Source: Pseudomonas fulva 12-X (lineage in GTDB: Bacteria; Pseudomonadota; Gammaproteobacteria; Pseudomonadales; Pseudomonadaceae). From it: a DNA stretch of 64,000 nt. Position 1 is the stretch's first letter. Every line of letters starts with the position of its first letter. The notes beneath the pieces were generated by a model. That model was not told the DNA's origin. It saw nothing but the letters and a program-made list of their open reading frames with translations, and did no database searches. The position numbers and the translations under genes were made by a program. Shown one piece after another: positions 9,933 to 21,024 of this stretch. The DNA is taken from the NCBI RefSeq assembly GCF_000213805.1, contig NC_015556.1, positions 3,797,001-3,861,000 of the forward strand, read 5' to 3'.

Positions 9933-10151
9933 TCAGCGCCGTGCCTGGGAAAGGCCCATCACCAGGATCAGCAGATTCTGATTGGCTTCGGGAGACACCT
10001 GAGTGACCCGTTTGATTTTTGGGCTCAGGCAGTTGCTGCGCTGGGTGCTGGTCACGACACCGGGGCCGGGCTCATACCAGGAGGCCGCCGCGAACGCCGA
10101 AACGCTCAATGCAGCAACGAGAAATATACCTCTGGCGACACCTAAGCTCAT
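9933..10151 (-). CDS. Small secreted protein, 72 aa
   Basis: A short protein with a clear Sec signal peptide (RGIFLVAALSVSAFAAA, cleavage expected near AFA-AAS) and a mature part of about 50 residues with one Cys and many Ser/Asn/Gln. ATG 10151 has AGAGGTT nine bases upstream, which supports it as a real gene. It is followed by groEL on the same strand but separated by a strong terminator. Function unknown; a small hypothetical gene also neighbours groEL in P. aeruginosa as I recall. Confidence 0.6.
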   Translation of the reverse strand: MSLGVARGIFLVAALSVSAFAAASWYEPGPGVVTSTQRSNCLSPKIKRVTQVSPEANQNLLILVMGLSQARR

Positions 10152-10330
10152 GATCGCAACCTCTTGAAAGTGCGGCCAATGCGTCCGCTAACACTAGATC
10201 ACGATGGGCTCGGAAAGGTTGCAACAAGACGAACGGTCAAAACCCTTCGCGCCGAAAGCGGTCCTGCCATCCAGCCACCATTGCCGCTGGCCCGCCAGCT
10301 AGACACCTGCAGACTTAAAAAAGGGCAATA

Positions 10331-10360
10331 AAAAACCCCGCGCCAGGGCGCGGGGTTTTT
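10331..10360. terminator. groEL terminator (bidirectional)
   Basis: A perfect 13-bp stem (10331-10343 with 10348-10360, AAAAACCCCGCGC) closes on CAGG. A-tracts and T-tracts on the two sides make it work on both strands. It lies 24 bp beyond the groEL stop. Confidence 0.9.
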
Positions 10361-10384
10361 GGTACAGCTAAGGTGCCGGGTGGC

Positions 10385-12037
<1,653 letters not shown>

Positions 12038-12075
12038 TCAATTCTTGACGATTAAACGGAAAAATTCGCGGTCGA

Positions 12076-12369
12076 TCAGGCTTCGATAACAGCGAGGATT
12101 TCGCTCTCGCCCATTACCAGCAGGTCTTCGCCATTGACCTTGACGGTGTTGCTGCCCGAGTACGGGCCGAACACCACTTTGTCACCGACCTTGACGGCCA
12201 GGGCACGGACTTCACCGTTGTCCAGAACACGGCCAGTACCAACGGCAACGATTTCGCCCTGATTCGGCTTCTCGGTAGCCGAGCCCGGCAGCACGATACC
12301 GCCAGCGGTTTTGGTTTCTTCTTCGCTGCGACGGATCACGACGCGGTCATGCAAAGGACGAAGCTTCAT
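12076..12369 (-). CDS. groES: 10-kDa co-chaperonin GroES
   Basis: The 97-aa lid of the GroEL chamber. It begins [18 protein letters not shown], has the mobile-loop region [17 protein letters not shown] and ends [11 protein letters not shown]. The frame is open upstream to 12441, but homology and the promoter position fix the start at ATG 12369. First gene of groES-groEL, with a 125-bp leader below a sigma-32-like promoter. Confidence 0.99.
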   Translation of the reverse strand: MKLRPLHDRVVIRRSEEETKTAGGIVLPGSATEKPNQGEIVAVGTGRVLDNGEVRALAVKVGDKVVFGPYSGSNTVKVNGEDLLVMGESEILAVIEA

Positions 12370-12493
12370 TGTCGATCTCTCCCAATAGTTGTTGAAATCA
12401 CCGGTGCCCTCACCGGCAGGATCATGGCGCTGCGCAAACACCCAACGCCGAAATTTGCTTCAGCTGACGCTGAAAAACCTTGCGGTGTCCGCT

Positions 12494-12521
12494 ACATAGG
12501 GGCGGCCAAATGCAATTCAAG
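12494..12521 (-). promoter_or_regulatory. sigma-32 (RpoH) heat-shock promoter of groES-groEL
   Basis: On the minus strand CTTGAA (12516-12521) and CCCCTATGT (12494-12502) are separated by 13 bases. The RpoH consensus is CTTGAA-N13/14-CCCCATNT. The transcript would start about 120 bp before groES ATG. The match to both boxes and to the spacing is good. Confidence 0.82.
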
Positions 12522-12565
12522 GGCAGCCGCTAAATTTTTTACCAAGCCAACGGACGCTCCGCGCC

Positions 12566-12606
12566 TGAAAAAGCAAGGCCCCGGCCAGCGAACACTGACC
12601 GGGGCC
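12566..12606 (-). terminator. fxsA terminator
   Basis: GGCCCCGG (12577-12584) pairs with CCGGGGCC (12599-12606), with an additional CAG/CTG pairing inside. On the minus strand it is followed by TTGCTTTTTC, a T-rich tail. It separates fxsA from the groES promoter. Confidence 0.75.
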
Positions 12607-12624
12607 TGGACGCAGCGCGCGGGA

Positions 12625-13083
12625 TCAGTCGCGGCGCTCGTATTCACCTTCCAGCACGTTGGGCTTGTGGCCACCAGGCTGTCCGTTGCGAGCCGCCATG
12701 TCGTCGGCGAAGGCCCGTTGCCGCTCGGCCTGCTCGGCGGCGCGCTGGCGCACCCGCTCGACCAGCCAGCGGCGGGTGAAGGGCAGCAGGCAGAGGATGC
12801 CGATGGCGTCGCTGATGAAGCCCGGCAGCAGCAACAGGCCGCCGCCGACCGCCATCATCAGGCCCTGCAGCACTTCCTGATCCGGCATTTCGCCGCGGGC
12901 CAGGCGCTCGCGGGCACGCCAGGCGGTGGTGATACCGGCGATGCGCAGCATCAGACCGCCGAAGATCGAGGTGAGGATCACCAGGGCAATGGTCGGCAGC
13001 ACACCGATAGCGCTGCCCACCGAAATGAGCACGGCCAGCTCGAGAATCGGGAACAGCAGGAACAACAACGTGAAAATGCGCAT
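12625..13083 (-). CDS. fxsA: FxsA-family inner-membrane protein
   Basis: A 152-aa integral membrane protein. N-terminal helices at about 3-25 (FTLLFLLFPILELAVLISVG) and 28-48 (LPTIALVILTSIFGGLMLRI), and a third near residues 78-100 (GGGLLLLPGFISDAIG), are typical of FxsA, known in E. coli for suppressing phage F exclusion when overproduced. The C-terminal tail is hydrophilic and charged. ATG 13083 has AAGGAAA upstream. It sits just upstream of groES as in many proteobacteria, and here has its own heat-shock-type promoter. Confidence 0.9.
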   Translation of the reverse strand: MRIFTLLFLLFPILELAVLISVGSAIGVLPTIALVILTSIFGGLMLRIAGITTAWRARERLARGEMPDQEVLQGLMMAVGGGLLLLPGFISDAIGILCLLPFTRRWLVERVRQRAAEQAERQRAFADDMAARNGQPGGHKPNVLEGEYERRD

Positions 13084-13125
13084 CGCGGTTTCCTTGACGG
13101 AAGAACACCTTCCAGTAGGAGAGAA

Positions 13126-13151
13126 ATATGGGGTGTTGCGCTTAATTCAAG
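13126..13151 (-). promoter_or_regulatory. sigma-32 (RpoH) promoter of fxsA
   Basis: On the minus strand CTTGAA (13146-13151) is followed after 12 bases by CCCCATAT (13126-13133), close to the ideal RpoH promoter. The expected transcript begins about 35 bp before fxsA ATG. It suggests that FxsA is induced by heat together with GroESL. Confidence 0.8.
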
Positions 13152-13383
13152 CTGAAGTTTCGACTTCTCAAGCACACGCTGCGTTCCAAGCCAGGCGACG
13201 CGGGGCCCAGCGCCGACAGGGCGCGCTGTTACAGGATGTTGGTGATCGCGTCTGCGGGCACTGGTGCGCGGGCCTCGTCGCACTCTATGCTGCTGCCGGT
13301 ACGTCATGGCAATCGACCGGCGCGAACAAGCGAATCACCGTGCACCGGTACGACCCGTTCGACTCTCAATCAAGGGAATTGGC
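13152..13383. other. Intergenic region fxsA/SDR
   Basis: This completes the 300-bp gap between fxsA (minus) and the SDR gene (plus). It contains no convincing ORF. A promoter for the SDR gene must lie here, but no clear -35/-10 pair stands out. The SDR start has only a weak ribosome site (AAGGGAATTGGC). Confidence 0.4.
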
Positions 13384-14142
13384 ATGCAACTCCAAGACAA
13401 AGTCATCATCATCACCGGCGGCGGCCAGGGCCTGGGCCGCGCCATGGCCGAGTACCTCGCCGAGCGCGGCGTGCGCCTGGCGCTGGTCGACCTGAACCAG
13501 GAAAAGCTCGATGAAACCGCCGTTGCCTGTCGCACGCTCGGCGTGCAGGCGCGCACCTACCTGTGCAACGTGGCCAACGAGGAACAGGTGACCCAGACCG
13601 TGGCGCAGATCGCCGAGGACTTCGGCTCGATCAACGGCCTGGTCAACAACGCCGGCATCCTGCGCGACGGCCTGACCATCAAGGTCAAGGACGGCGAGAT
13701 GAGCAAGATGAGCCTGGCTCAGTGGCAGTCGGTGATCGACGTCAACCTGACGGGCGTATTCCTGTGCACCCGCGAGGTGGCGGCGAAGATGATCGAGCTG
13801 CAGAACGAGGGCGCGATCATCAATATTTCCTCGGTGTCGCGCGCCGGCAATATCGGCCAGGCCAACTACTCGGCGGCCAAGGCAGCGGTCGCAGCCGACA
13901 CCGTGGTATGGGCCCGCGAGTTCGCCCGCTATGGCATCCGCGTGTCCGGCGTGGCGCCCGGCTTCATCGAGACCGATATGGTCGCCAGCATGAAGCCCGA
14001 GGCGCTGCAGCGCATGACTGACGTGATCCCGCTCAAGCGCCTCGGCAAGCCCAAGGAGATCGCCCACGCCATCGCCTTCCTGCTGGAGAACGACTACTTC
14101 ACCGGGCGCATCCTTGAACTCGACGGCGGCGTGCGGCTGTAA
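13384..14142 (+). CDS. Short-chain dehydrogenase/reductase, FabG-like
   Basis: A 252-aa NAD(P)H-dependent SDR. It has the Rossmann motif TGGGQGLG at about residues 12-19, NNAG, the catalytic Ser region NISSVSR and the YxxxK pair YSAAK, then GVAPGFIETDM and the C-terminal GRILELDGG. This is the complete classical SDR set. The sequence is FabG-like (3-oxoacyl-ACP reductase), but the true fabG sits in the fatty-acid cluster of pseudomonads, so the substrate is left open. The frame is open from 13264, but ATG 13384 (MQLQDKV) matches the family start. A strong terminator follows. Confidence 0.9.
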   Translation: MQLQDKVIIITGGGQGLGRAMAEYLAERGVRLALVDLNQEKLDETAVACRTLGVQARTYLCNVANEEQVTQTVAQIAEDFGSINGLVNNAGILRDGLTIKVKDGEMSKMSLAQWQSVIDVNLTGVFLCTREVAAKMIELQNEGAIINISSVSRAGNIGQANYSAAKAAVAADTVVWAREFARYGIRVSGVAPGFIETDMVASMKPEALQRMTDVIPLKRLGKPKEIAHAIAFLLENDYFTGRILELDGGVRL

Positions 14143-14164
14143 GGCGTCAGTCGGCAAACGCCAG

Positions 14165-14203
14165 ACAACAAAAAGCCCCGCCAGGTGCGGGGCTTTTTGT
14201 TGT
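14165..14203. terminator. Bidirectional terminator between SDR and DUF481 genes
   Basis: A perfect 17-bp stem (14165-14181 with 14187-14203) has the loop CAGGT and A5/T5 tracts on its flanks. It serves both convergent genes. Confidence 0.92.
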
Positions 14204-14216
14204 GCATCGGCTCGGC

Positions 14217-15221
14217 TTACCAGCCTACACCGAAGCCCAGTGTGTAACGGGTTTCGTCCTTGTCGCCTTCCGAGCCACTGACCTGATCCTTGGAGGCCTT
14301 CATGTTCAGCGAGGCCCAGTCGGTGACCTTGTAGCGCAGGCCGACTTCGGCATCCAGGGCGTAATCGGCGGCACCTTCCAGCGGCTTGCCGATCTCGCCG
14401 TTGCTGAACAGCTCGATGGTTTTGCCGACCAAGTAGCGGTTGTAATCCCACTTCATACTGATGGCGTAGAAGTTTTCTTTCTCGCCATTGGCGAACTCGT
14501 AATCGGAGCGGTTGATCAGGCCGGCCAGGGAGAAGGCGCCGAGTTCGTTATCCCAGAACTGGTAACCCGGACCGGTACCGACGGTGCGCTGGCGGGCCAG
14601 ATCCTCGATCTTGTCGCGCTTGTATTCCAGACGTCCCTGCCAGAACCACTTCTCGTCCAGGAAGCGGTCCAGCGCGTACTCGGTGCTCCAGTTGTCGGTG
14701 CTGACCACGTCGTCCTTGAGCTCGCGGTTGTAGTCGACCTGGGCGTTATGGCGCCACTTGCCATGGCGCGCCTGGGTCTTGAGGTCGACATCGTAGTCGT
14801 CGGTGTCGCGCTCGGCGCGCTTGTAGTCCATGGCCACGTCGACATTGCCCTTCCACAGGAAGTCTTCGACCAAAGGCTTGGGCTTCATGATCTGCTTGAT
14901 GCTTGCCAGCTCGACGGTCTTTGGTGCAGCGCCATTGGCCAGCGTCACCTTGCCGGGCTCGGCGGCCTGCAGCGACTTGGCCCGCTCGCCGGTCACGTCG
15001 TTTTCCTTGACCAGCAGTTCGCGGTCGCTCTCAAGGGTGGCGACCTTTTTCCAATCCAGCGGGATGGAGCCGCCGTATTCGGTTTCCAGCATCAGCTTGC
15101 CGCCGTCGAAGACCCGGATGGTCCCGGTCAGGCGGTCGCCGTTCTTCATCCAGACGGTATCGGCCATCAGCGGTGTGGCGGCCACGCTAAGGCCAAGGCA
15201 CAACAGAGTACGAGTAAACAT
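14217..15221 (-). CDS. DUF481-family outer-membrane beta-barrel protein
   Basis: A 334-aa exported protein. The signal peptide is MFTRTLLCLGLSVAATPLMA. An N-terminal domain (about 22-105, DTVWMKNGDRLTGTI...) resembles a small SH3-like sensor fold. The remainder is made of alternating amphipathic strands rich in Tyr/Trp/Asp, the DUF481/YdiY-type barrel. It ends FGVGW; the last residue is an aromatic Trp rather than the usual Phe. It is probably an outer-membrane protein of unknown cargo. Single gene ending at a shared terminator. Confidence 0.85.
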   Translation of the reverse strand: MFTRTLLCLGLSVAATPLMADTVWMKNGDRLTGTIRVFDGGKLMLETEYGGSIPLDWKKVATLESDRELLVKENDVTGERAKSLQAAEPGKVTLANGAAPKTVELASIKQIMKPKPLVEDFLWKGNVDVAMDYKRAERDTDDYDVDLKTQARHGKWRHNAQVDYNRELKDDVVSTDNWSTEYALDRFLDEKWFWQGRLEYKRDKIEDLARQRTVGTGPGYQFWDNELGAFSLAGLINRSDYEFANGEKENFYAISMKWDYNRYLVGKTIELFSNGEIGKPLEGAADYALDAEVGLRYKVTDWASLNMKASKDQVSGSEGDKDETRYTLGFGVGW

Positions 15222-15353
15222 AAGCGGACGAGTCTGCTCCGGTTCGCGGGAAATCGGGCATTATCCGCATACCCGAAAATTGAGCAAGAAATGACCGACG
15301 GAAATGCCTCGAGTTCATCGAGGGTCATGATTCGTCGGCCCCAGGAGCCTGCC

Positions 15354-15719
15354 ATGCCCGCGCTACAGCCCGGTGACAACGCCCCTCGCCGGGACGATCA
15401 GCAAGCCCGCCGCGATGCCCTTTATCTGGCCCTGGCCCAGGTGCCGCCCGGCAAGGTGGTGACCTATGGCGAACTGGCTGCACTGGCCGGCCTGGGACGC
15501 GCCGCACGCTGGGTCGGCCGTACCCTCGGCCAGCTGCCGGACGGCACCACCCTGCCCTGGCATCGGGTGGTCGCAGCCGGCGGCCGATTGAGCCTGGCAG
15601 ACGGCTCACCCAGCGGTGTTGAACAACGCGCCCGATTGCGCGTCGAAGGGGTGCTGTCCGACAATGGTCGGGTGGATATCCGACGTCACGGCTGGCGGCC
15701 CCTGGAGCACGAGGCATGA
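15354..15719 (+). CDS. Alkyltransferase-like protein (ATL, MGMT-type fold without the reactive Cys)
   Basis: A 121-aa protein of the O6-alkylguanine-DNA alkyltransferase family. The core VPPGKVVTYGELAALAG...RWVGRTLG and PWHRVVAAGG aligns with the active-site PCHRV of MGMT, but the acceptor Cys is Trp69. ATL proteins with this replacement bind O6-alkylguanine lesions and flag them for nucleotide excision repair. ATG 15354 has AGGAG upstream; the frame is open further 5' through an unrelated antisense stretch. The unusual residue is the diagnostic feature. Confidence 0.88.
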   Translation: MPALQPGDNAPRRDDQQARRDALYLALAQVPPGKVVTYGELAALAGLGRAARWVGRTLGQLPDGTTLPWHRVVAAGGRLSLADGSPSGVEQRARLRVEGVLSDNGRVDIRRHGWRPLEHEA

Positions 15720-15819
15720 GACTCGCGGCACCACGCGCAACCGGCTTGCACTGACCCGACCCTAGCCCCTAGAGTGCGCCACTTGTTCATGCTTTCTCCC
15801 TCCAGGCCGATCCCCCTCA

Positions 15820-17364
15820 ATGCATCGTAAAAGCTGGCGCGACGCGATCGCCGCCTATTCCAGCCCCTCGACACTGGTTCTTTTGGTGCTGGGCTTTGCC
15901 GCCGGCCTACCTTACATGTTGGTGTTTTCGACCCTGTCGGTGTGGCTGCGCGAAGCCGGCGTGGCGCGGGAAACCATCGGTTTCGCCAGCCTGATCGGTC
16001 TGGCTTACGCCTTCAAATGGGTATGGTCGCCGCTGCTCGACCAATGGCGCCTGCCGCTGCTCGGCAAGCTCGGCAGGCGTCGCTCCTGGCTGGTGCTGTC
16101 GCAGATTCTGATCGCCATCGGCCTGGCCGGCATGGCGCTGTGCGACCCGCATACTCACCTGACCTGGCTGATCGCCCTGGCCGTACTGGTGGCTTTCGCC
16201 TCCGCCACCCAGGACATCGCCGTCGATGCCTACCGCCTGGAAATCGTCGACGACACCCGCCAGGCCGCCCTGGCTGCCAGCTACATGGCCGGCTACCGGG
16301 TTGCCGCCCTGCTGGCCACCGCCGGCGCGCTGTATGTCGCCGAAGGCCTCGGCTCGACCACCCTGCTCTACCAGCACGCGGCCTGGGCCGGAACCTACCT
16401 ACTGTTCGCCCTACTGATGCTGCCGGGCCTGTTGACCAGCCTGTGGATGAAAGAGCCGGCAGTGTCGATGAAGACCCAGCTGGCCGCCGCCAAGTATGGG
16501 TTCAGCCATCAGATCGCCTCGGTGCTGGTGCTGATCGTGCTGCTGGTATCGGTACCGGCGATGTTCACCCAGCTCTACAACACCGACTTCCCCAGCCTGG
16601 TGAGCGGCGAAGCCACGCTGCTGGATCTGTTGCTCGAAGACCGCGCCTTCCTGCGCGCCATCCTCTATACGATTCTCACCACCCTATGCCTGTCGTCCAT
16701 GGGCCGCCGCGGGCTGGCACCGGTGCTCACGCCGGTCAACGACTTCATCCTGCGTTACCGCTGGCAGGCGCTGCTGCTGCTCGGGCTGATCGCCACCTAC
16801 CGCATGTCCGACACGGTGATGGGCGTGATGGCCAACGTCTTCTACATCGACCAAGGCTTCACCAAGGACCAGATCGCCAGCGTCAGCAAGCTGTTCGGGC
16901 TGGTCATGACCCTGCTCGGTGCCGGCGCCGGCGGCCTGCTGATCGTGCGCTTCGGCATTATGCCGATCCTGTTCATCGGCGGCGCGGCCTCGGCGGCCAC
17001 CAACCTGCTGTTCATGGCGCTGGCCGGCATGGGCGCCAACCTGCAGATGCTGATCTTCACCATCTCGGCGGACAACTTCAGCTCAGGTCTGGCCACGGCG
17101 GCGTTCGTCGCCTACCTGTCGAGCCTCACCAACCTGAAGTTCTCGGCCACCCAGTACGCGCTGCTCAGCTCCATCATGTTGCTGCTGCCACGCCTGATCG
17201 GCGGCTATTCCGGCGTACTGGTTGAGAAGTTCGGCTACGCCGATTTCTTCCTGATCACCGCACTGATGGGCGTGCCCACCCTGCTGCTGATCCTCCTGCA
17301 GTGGCATCGCCAGGGCAATCGCGCTACCGCGCTGCCCGCCGAAGAACAGCCGAAGCCGGAATGA
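15820..17364 (+). CDS. ampG: AmpG muropeptide MFS permease
   Basis: A 514-aa inner-membrane transporter that imports GlcNAc-anhydroMurNAc peptides for cell-wall recycling and thereby affects AmpC beta-lactamase induction. Motifs near the N terminus include LVLLVLGFAAGLPYMLV, TIGFASLIGLAYAFKW and TQDIAVDAYRLE, typical of AmpG. About 12-14 hydrophobic segments are visible. The position between the SDR/DUF481 genes and the MscS gene matches P. aeruginosa ampG. Shorter than the PAO1 protein as I recall. Confidence 0.9.
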   Translation: MHRKSWRDAIAAYSSPSTLVLLVLGFAAGLPYMLVFSTLSVWLREAGVARETIGFASLIGLAYAFKWVWSPLLDQWRLPLLGKLGRRRSWLVLSQILIAIGLAGMALCDPHTHLTWLIALAVLVAFASATQDIAVDAYRLEIVDDTRQAALAASYMAGYRVAALLATAGALYVAEGLGSTTLLYQHAAWAGTYLLFALLMLPGLLTSLWMKEPAVSMKTQLAAAKYGFSHQIASVLVLIVLLVSVPAMFTQLYNTDFPSLVSGEATLLDLLLEDRAFLRAILYTILTTLCLSSMGRRGLAPVLTPVNDFILRYRWQALLLLGLIATYRMSDTVMGVMANVFYIDQGFTKDQIASVSKLFGLVMTLLGAGAGGLLIVRFGIMPILFIGGAASAATNLLFMALAGMGANLQMLIFTISADNFSSGLATAAFVAYLSSLTNLKFSATQYALLSSIMLLLPRLIGGYSGVLVEKFGYADFFLITALMGVPTLLLILLQWHRQGNRATALPAEEQPKPE

Positions 17365-17372
17365 CGCCCATG

Positions 17373-17398
17373 AAAAAGCCGACACAAGTCGGCTTTTT
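17373..17398. terminator. Bidirectional terminator ampG/mscS
   Basis: An 11-bp perfect stem, AAAAAGCCGAC (17373-17383) with GTCGGCTTTTT (17388-17398), has the loop ACAA. It lies between the convergent ampG and mechanosensitive channel genes. Confidence 0.9.
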
Positions 17399-17418
17399 TC
17401 GTTTCTGCAGGCCGCGTT

Positions 17419-18255
17419 TCAGTCGGCCTTGCCCTGCTGCACCATTTGCACCATGCGCGGCGGTTGCGCCAGCTCGACGCCCTCGGCGCGCAGGCGATCG
17501 CGCACGCTTTCGTTGAGCATGAAGATCACCGGCCAGTAATCACCAGCGGCCGTCCACATGCGCAGCGACAGATTGATCGAGGTTTCGCCCAGGCTCGATA
17601 CCACCACCACCGGCGCCGGCTCCTGATGCACGCGGGCATCCTTGGAGAGTTCCAGCAGCACCTCGCGGGCCTTGGCCAGGTCGGCGTCGTAGTCGAGCTT
17701 CACGTCGTACAGCACCTGGCGGGTGCTCTGCCGTGAGTGGTTGGTGATGATGCCGTTGGACAGCGTGCCGTTGGGCACGATCACCACCTTGTTGTCGCCG
17801 GTGCGCAGCACGGTGTGGAAGATCTGGATGTAGTCCACCGAGCCGGAAATGCCCTGAGCCTCGATGAAGTCGCCGGCCTTGAAAGGGCGGAACAGCATGA
17901 TCAGCACGCCGCCGGCGAAGTTCGCCAGGCTGCCCTGCAGCGCCAGGCCGATGGCCAGCCCCGCCGCACCGATCACCGCGATGAACGAAGTGGTTTCCAC
18001 GCCGATCATCGACGCCACGCTGATGATCAGCAGCACCTTGAGCACGATACTCGCCAGGCTACCGATAAAGCTGCTCAGCGCACGATCGACCTTGCGACCA
18101 TCCATCAGGGCGCTGACCTTGCTGGTCAGCTTGCTGATCAGCCACCAGCCGATCAGCAGGGTAACGATGGCCAGGGCCAGTTTGCCGCTGTACTGCAGCA
18201 ATACCGGAATCCAGGCCTGTGACATGACGACCAACTGGTCGATGCTCATATCCAT
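17419..18255 (-). CDS. Small-conductance mechanosensitive channel (MscS family)
   Basis: A 278-aa channel that opens under membrane tension and protects against osmotic downshock. It has three membrane helices. The third, pore-lining helix is AVIGAAGLAIGLALQGSLANFAGGVLI (split: Gly/Ala-rich), followed by the beta domain (FRPFKAGDFIE, VPNGTLSNGIITN) and the C-terminal alpha/beta domain. Length is like E. coli MscS (286). It follows yajQ on the same strand. Confidence 0.93.
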   Translation of the reverse strand: MDMSIDQLVVMSQAWIPVLLQYSGKLALAIVTLLIGWWLISKLTSKVSALMDGRKVDRALSSFIGSLASIVLKVLLIISVASMIGVETTSFIAVIGAAGLAIGLALQGSLANFAGGVLIMLFRPFKAGDFIEAQGISGSVDYIQIFHTVLRTGDNKVVIVPNGTLSNGIITNHSRQSTRQVLYDVKLDYDADLAKAREVLLELSKDARVHQEPAPVVVVSSLGETSINLSLRMWTAAGDYWPVIFMLNESVRDRLRAEGVELAQPPRMVQMVQQGKAD

Positions 18256-18283
18256 CGGGCATTCCTTCTAACAATTCAAACGA

Positions 18284-18309
18284 AAACGCCATGGCAGGCC
18301 ATGGCGTTT
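18284..18309 (-). terminator. Probable yajQ terminator
   Basis: A perfect 12-bp inverted repeat, AAACGCCATGGC (18284-18295) with GCCATGGCGTTT (18298-18309), has a minimal loop. On the minus strand a TTTT run closes it. A smaller 7-bp hairpin (18348-18354/18360-18366) lies just before it. Confidence 0.65.
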
Positions 18310-18371
18310 GCACGGGCGTTCACGAACTTGCGACGCTGCCGTTTCGTCGGGGTTCAATAAACCCCGCCTTA

Positions 18372-18851
18372 TCAGTCGCGGAAGTTGTTGTACTGCAGGG
18401 GCATGCCGAAGTCCTTGCCGCGCAGTGAGGCGATGCATTCCTGCAGGTCGTCGCGCTTCTTGCCGGTGACGCGCACCTGCTCGCCCTGGATGGCGGCCTG
18501 CACCTTGAGCTTGGCGTCCTTGATGTGGGCGACGATCTTCTTGGCCAGCTCCTTGTCGATGCCTTCGCGGAACTCGACTTCCTGCTTGACCACCTTGCCG
18601 GACGCGTAGGGGTCCTTGGTTTCCATGCACTGGCTGTCGATCTTGCGCTTGATCAGGCAGCTGCGAATGATGTCGAGCATCTGCTCGAGCATGAAATCGG
18701 CTTCGGCGGTCAGGGTGACGGCCTTGTCCTTGACTTCGAAACTGCACTTGCCGCGCAGATCGAAGCGCCGCTCCAGCTCCTTGGCGGCATTGTCCAGGGC
18801 ATTGGTGAGTTCGTGTTTGTCCAGCTCCGACACCACGTCGAACGAGGGCAT
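18372..18851 (-). CDS. yajQ: YajQ-family nucleotide-binding protein
   Basis: A 159-aa protein of the UPF0234/YajQ family, a double ferredoxin-like fold that binds nucleotides; in Xanthomonas and Pseudomonas a YajQ homologue binds cyclic di-GMP. It begins [20 protein letters not shown] and ends [15 protein letters not shown], the full family length. ATG 18851 has TGGAGGAATT upstream; the open frame to 18923 is not part of the gene. It is divergent from the response-regulator gene at 19108. Confidence 0.93.
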   Translation of the reverse strand: MPSFDVVSELDKHELTNALDNAAKELERRFDLRGKCSFEVKDKAVTLTAEADFMLEQMLDIIRSCLIKRKIDSQCMETKDPYASGKVVKQEVEFREGIDKELAKKIVAHIKDAKLKVQAAIQGEQVRVTGKKRDDLQECIASLRGKDFGMPLQYNNFRD

Positions 18852-18995
18852 GGAATTCCTCCAGTTAAAAAGCGCGACCGGCAGAAGCGTTTCACGAATC
18901 TCGGCTGGCAGCCGCCTGGCCACGCTGCGAATGCATAGGGCTGGGCGCCAGTTCGCGGGATCGTGAATTAAGTCTGCGCAAATCGCGCGGATGGC

Positions 18996-19025
18996 TTGAC
19001 GATAAAATTGGCGCGATCATTATAT
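18996..19025 (+). promoter_or_regulatory. sigma-70-like promoter of the response-regulator gene
   Basis: TTGACG (18996-19001) and TTATAT (19020-19025) are separated by 18 bases, with the start expected near 19032, about 75 bp before ATG 19108. Confidence 0.6.
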
Positions 19026-19107
19026 CCGCTCTGATACAGACCGCTCGGCGTTGTATTGGTTACTCCCTTCCCTCGACCCGTTTTCCTGCCAGCGAGTGCC
19101 ATAAATA

Positions 19108-20978
<1,871 letters not shown>

Positions 20979-21024
20979 GTCACGCGCTACCCTGCGCCCT
21001 CACCTGCCACCACGAAACACGCCC

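Noticed and set aside
14202..15353. Long plus-strand frame running into the alkyltransferase-like gene
   Set aside because: It is antisense to the DUF481 gene; the family homology begins only at ATG 15354 with its own ribosome site.
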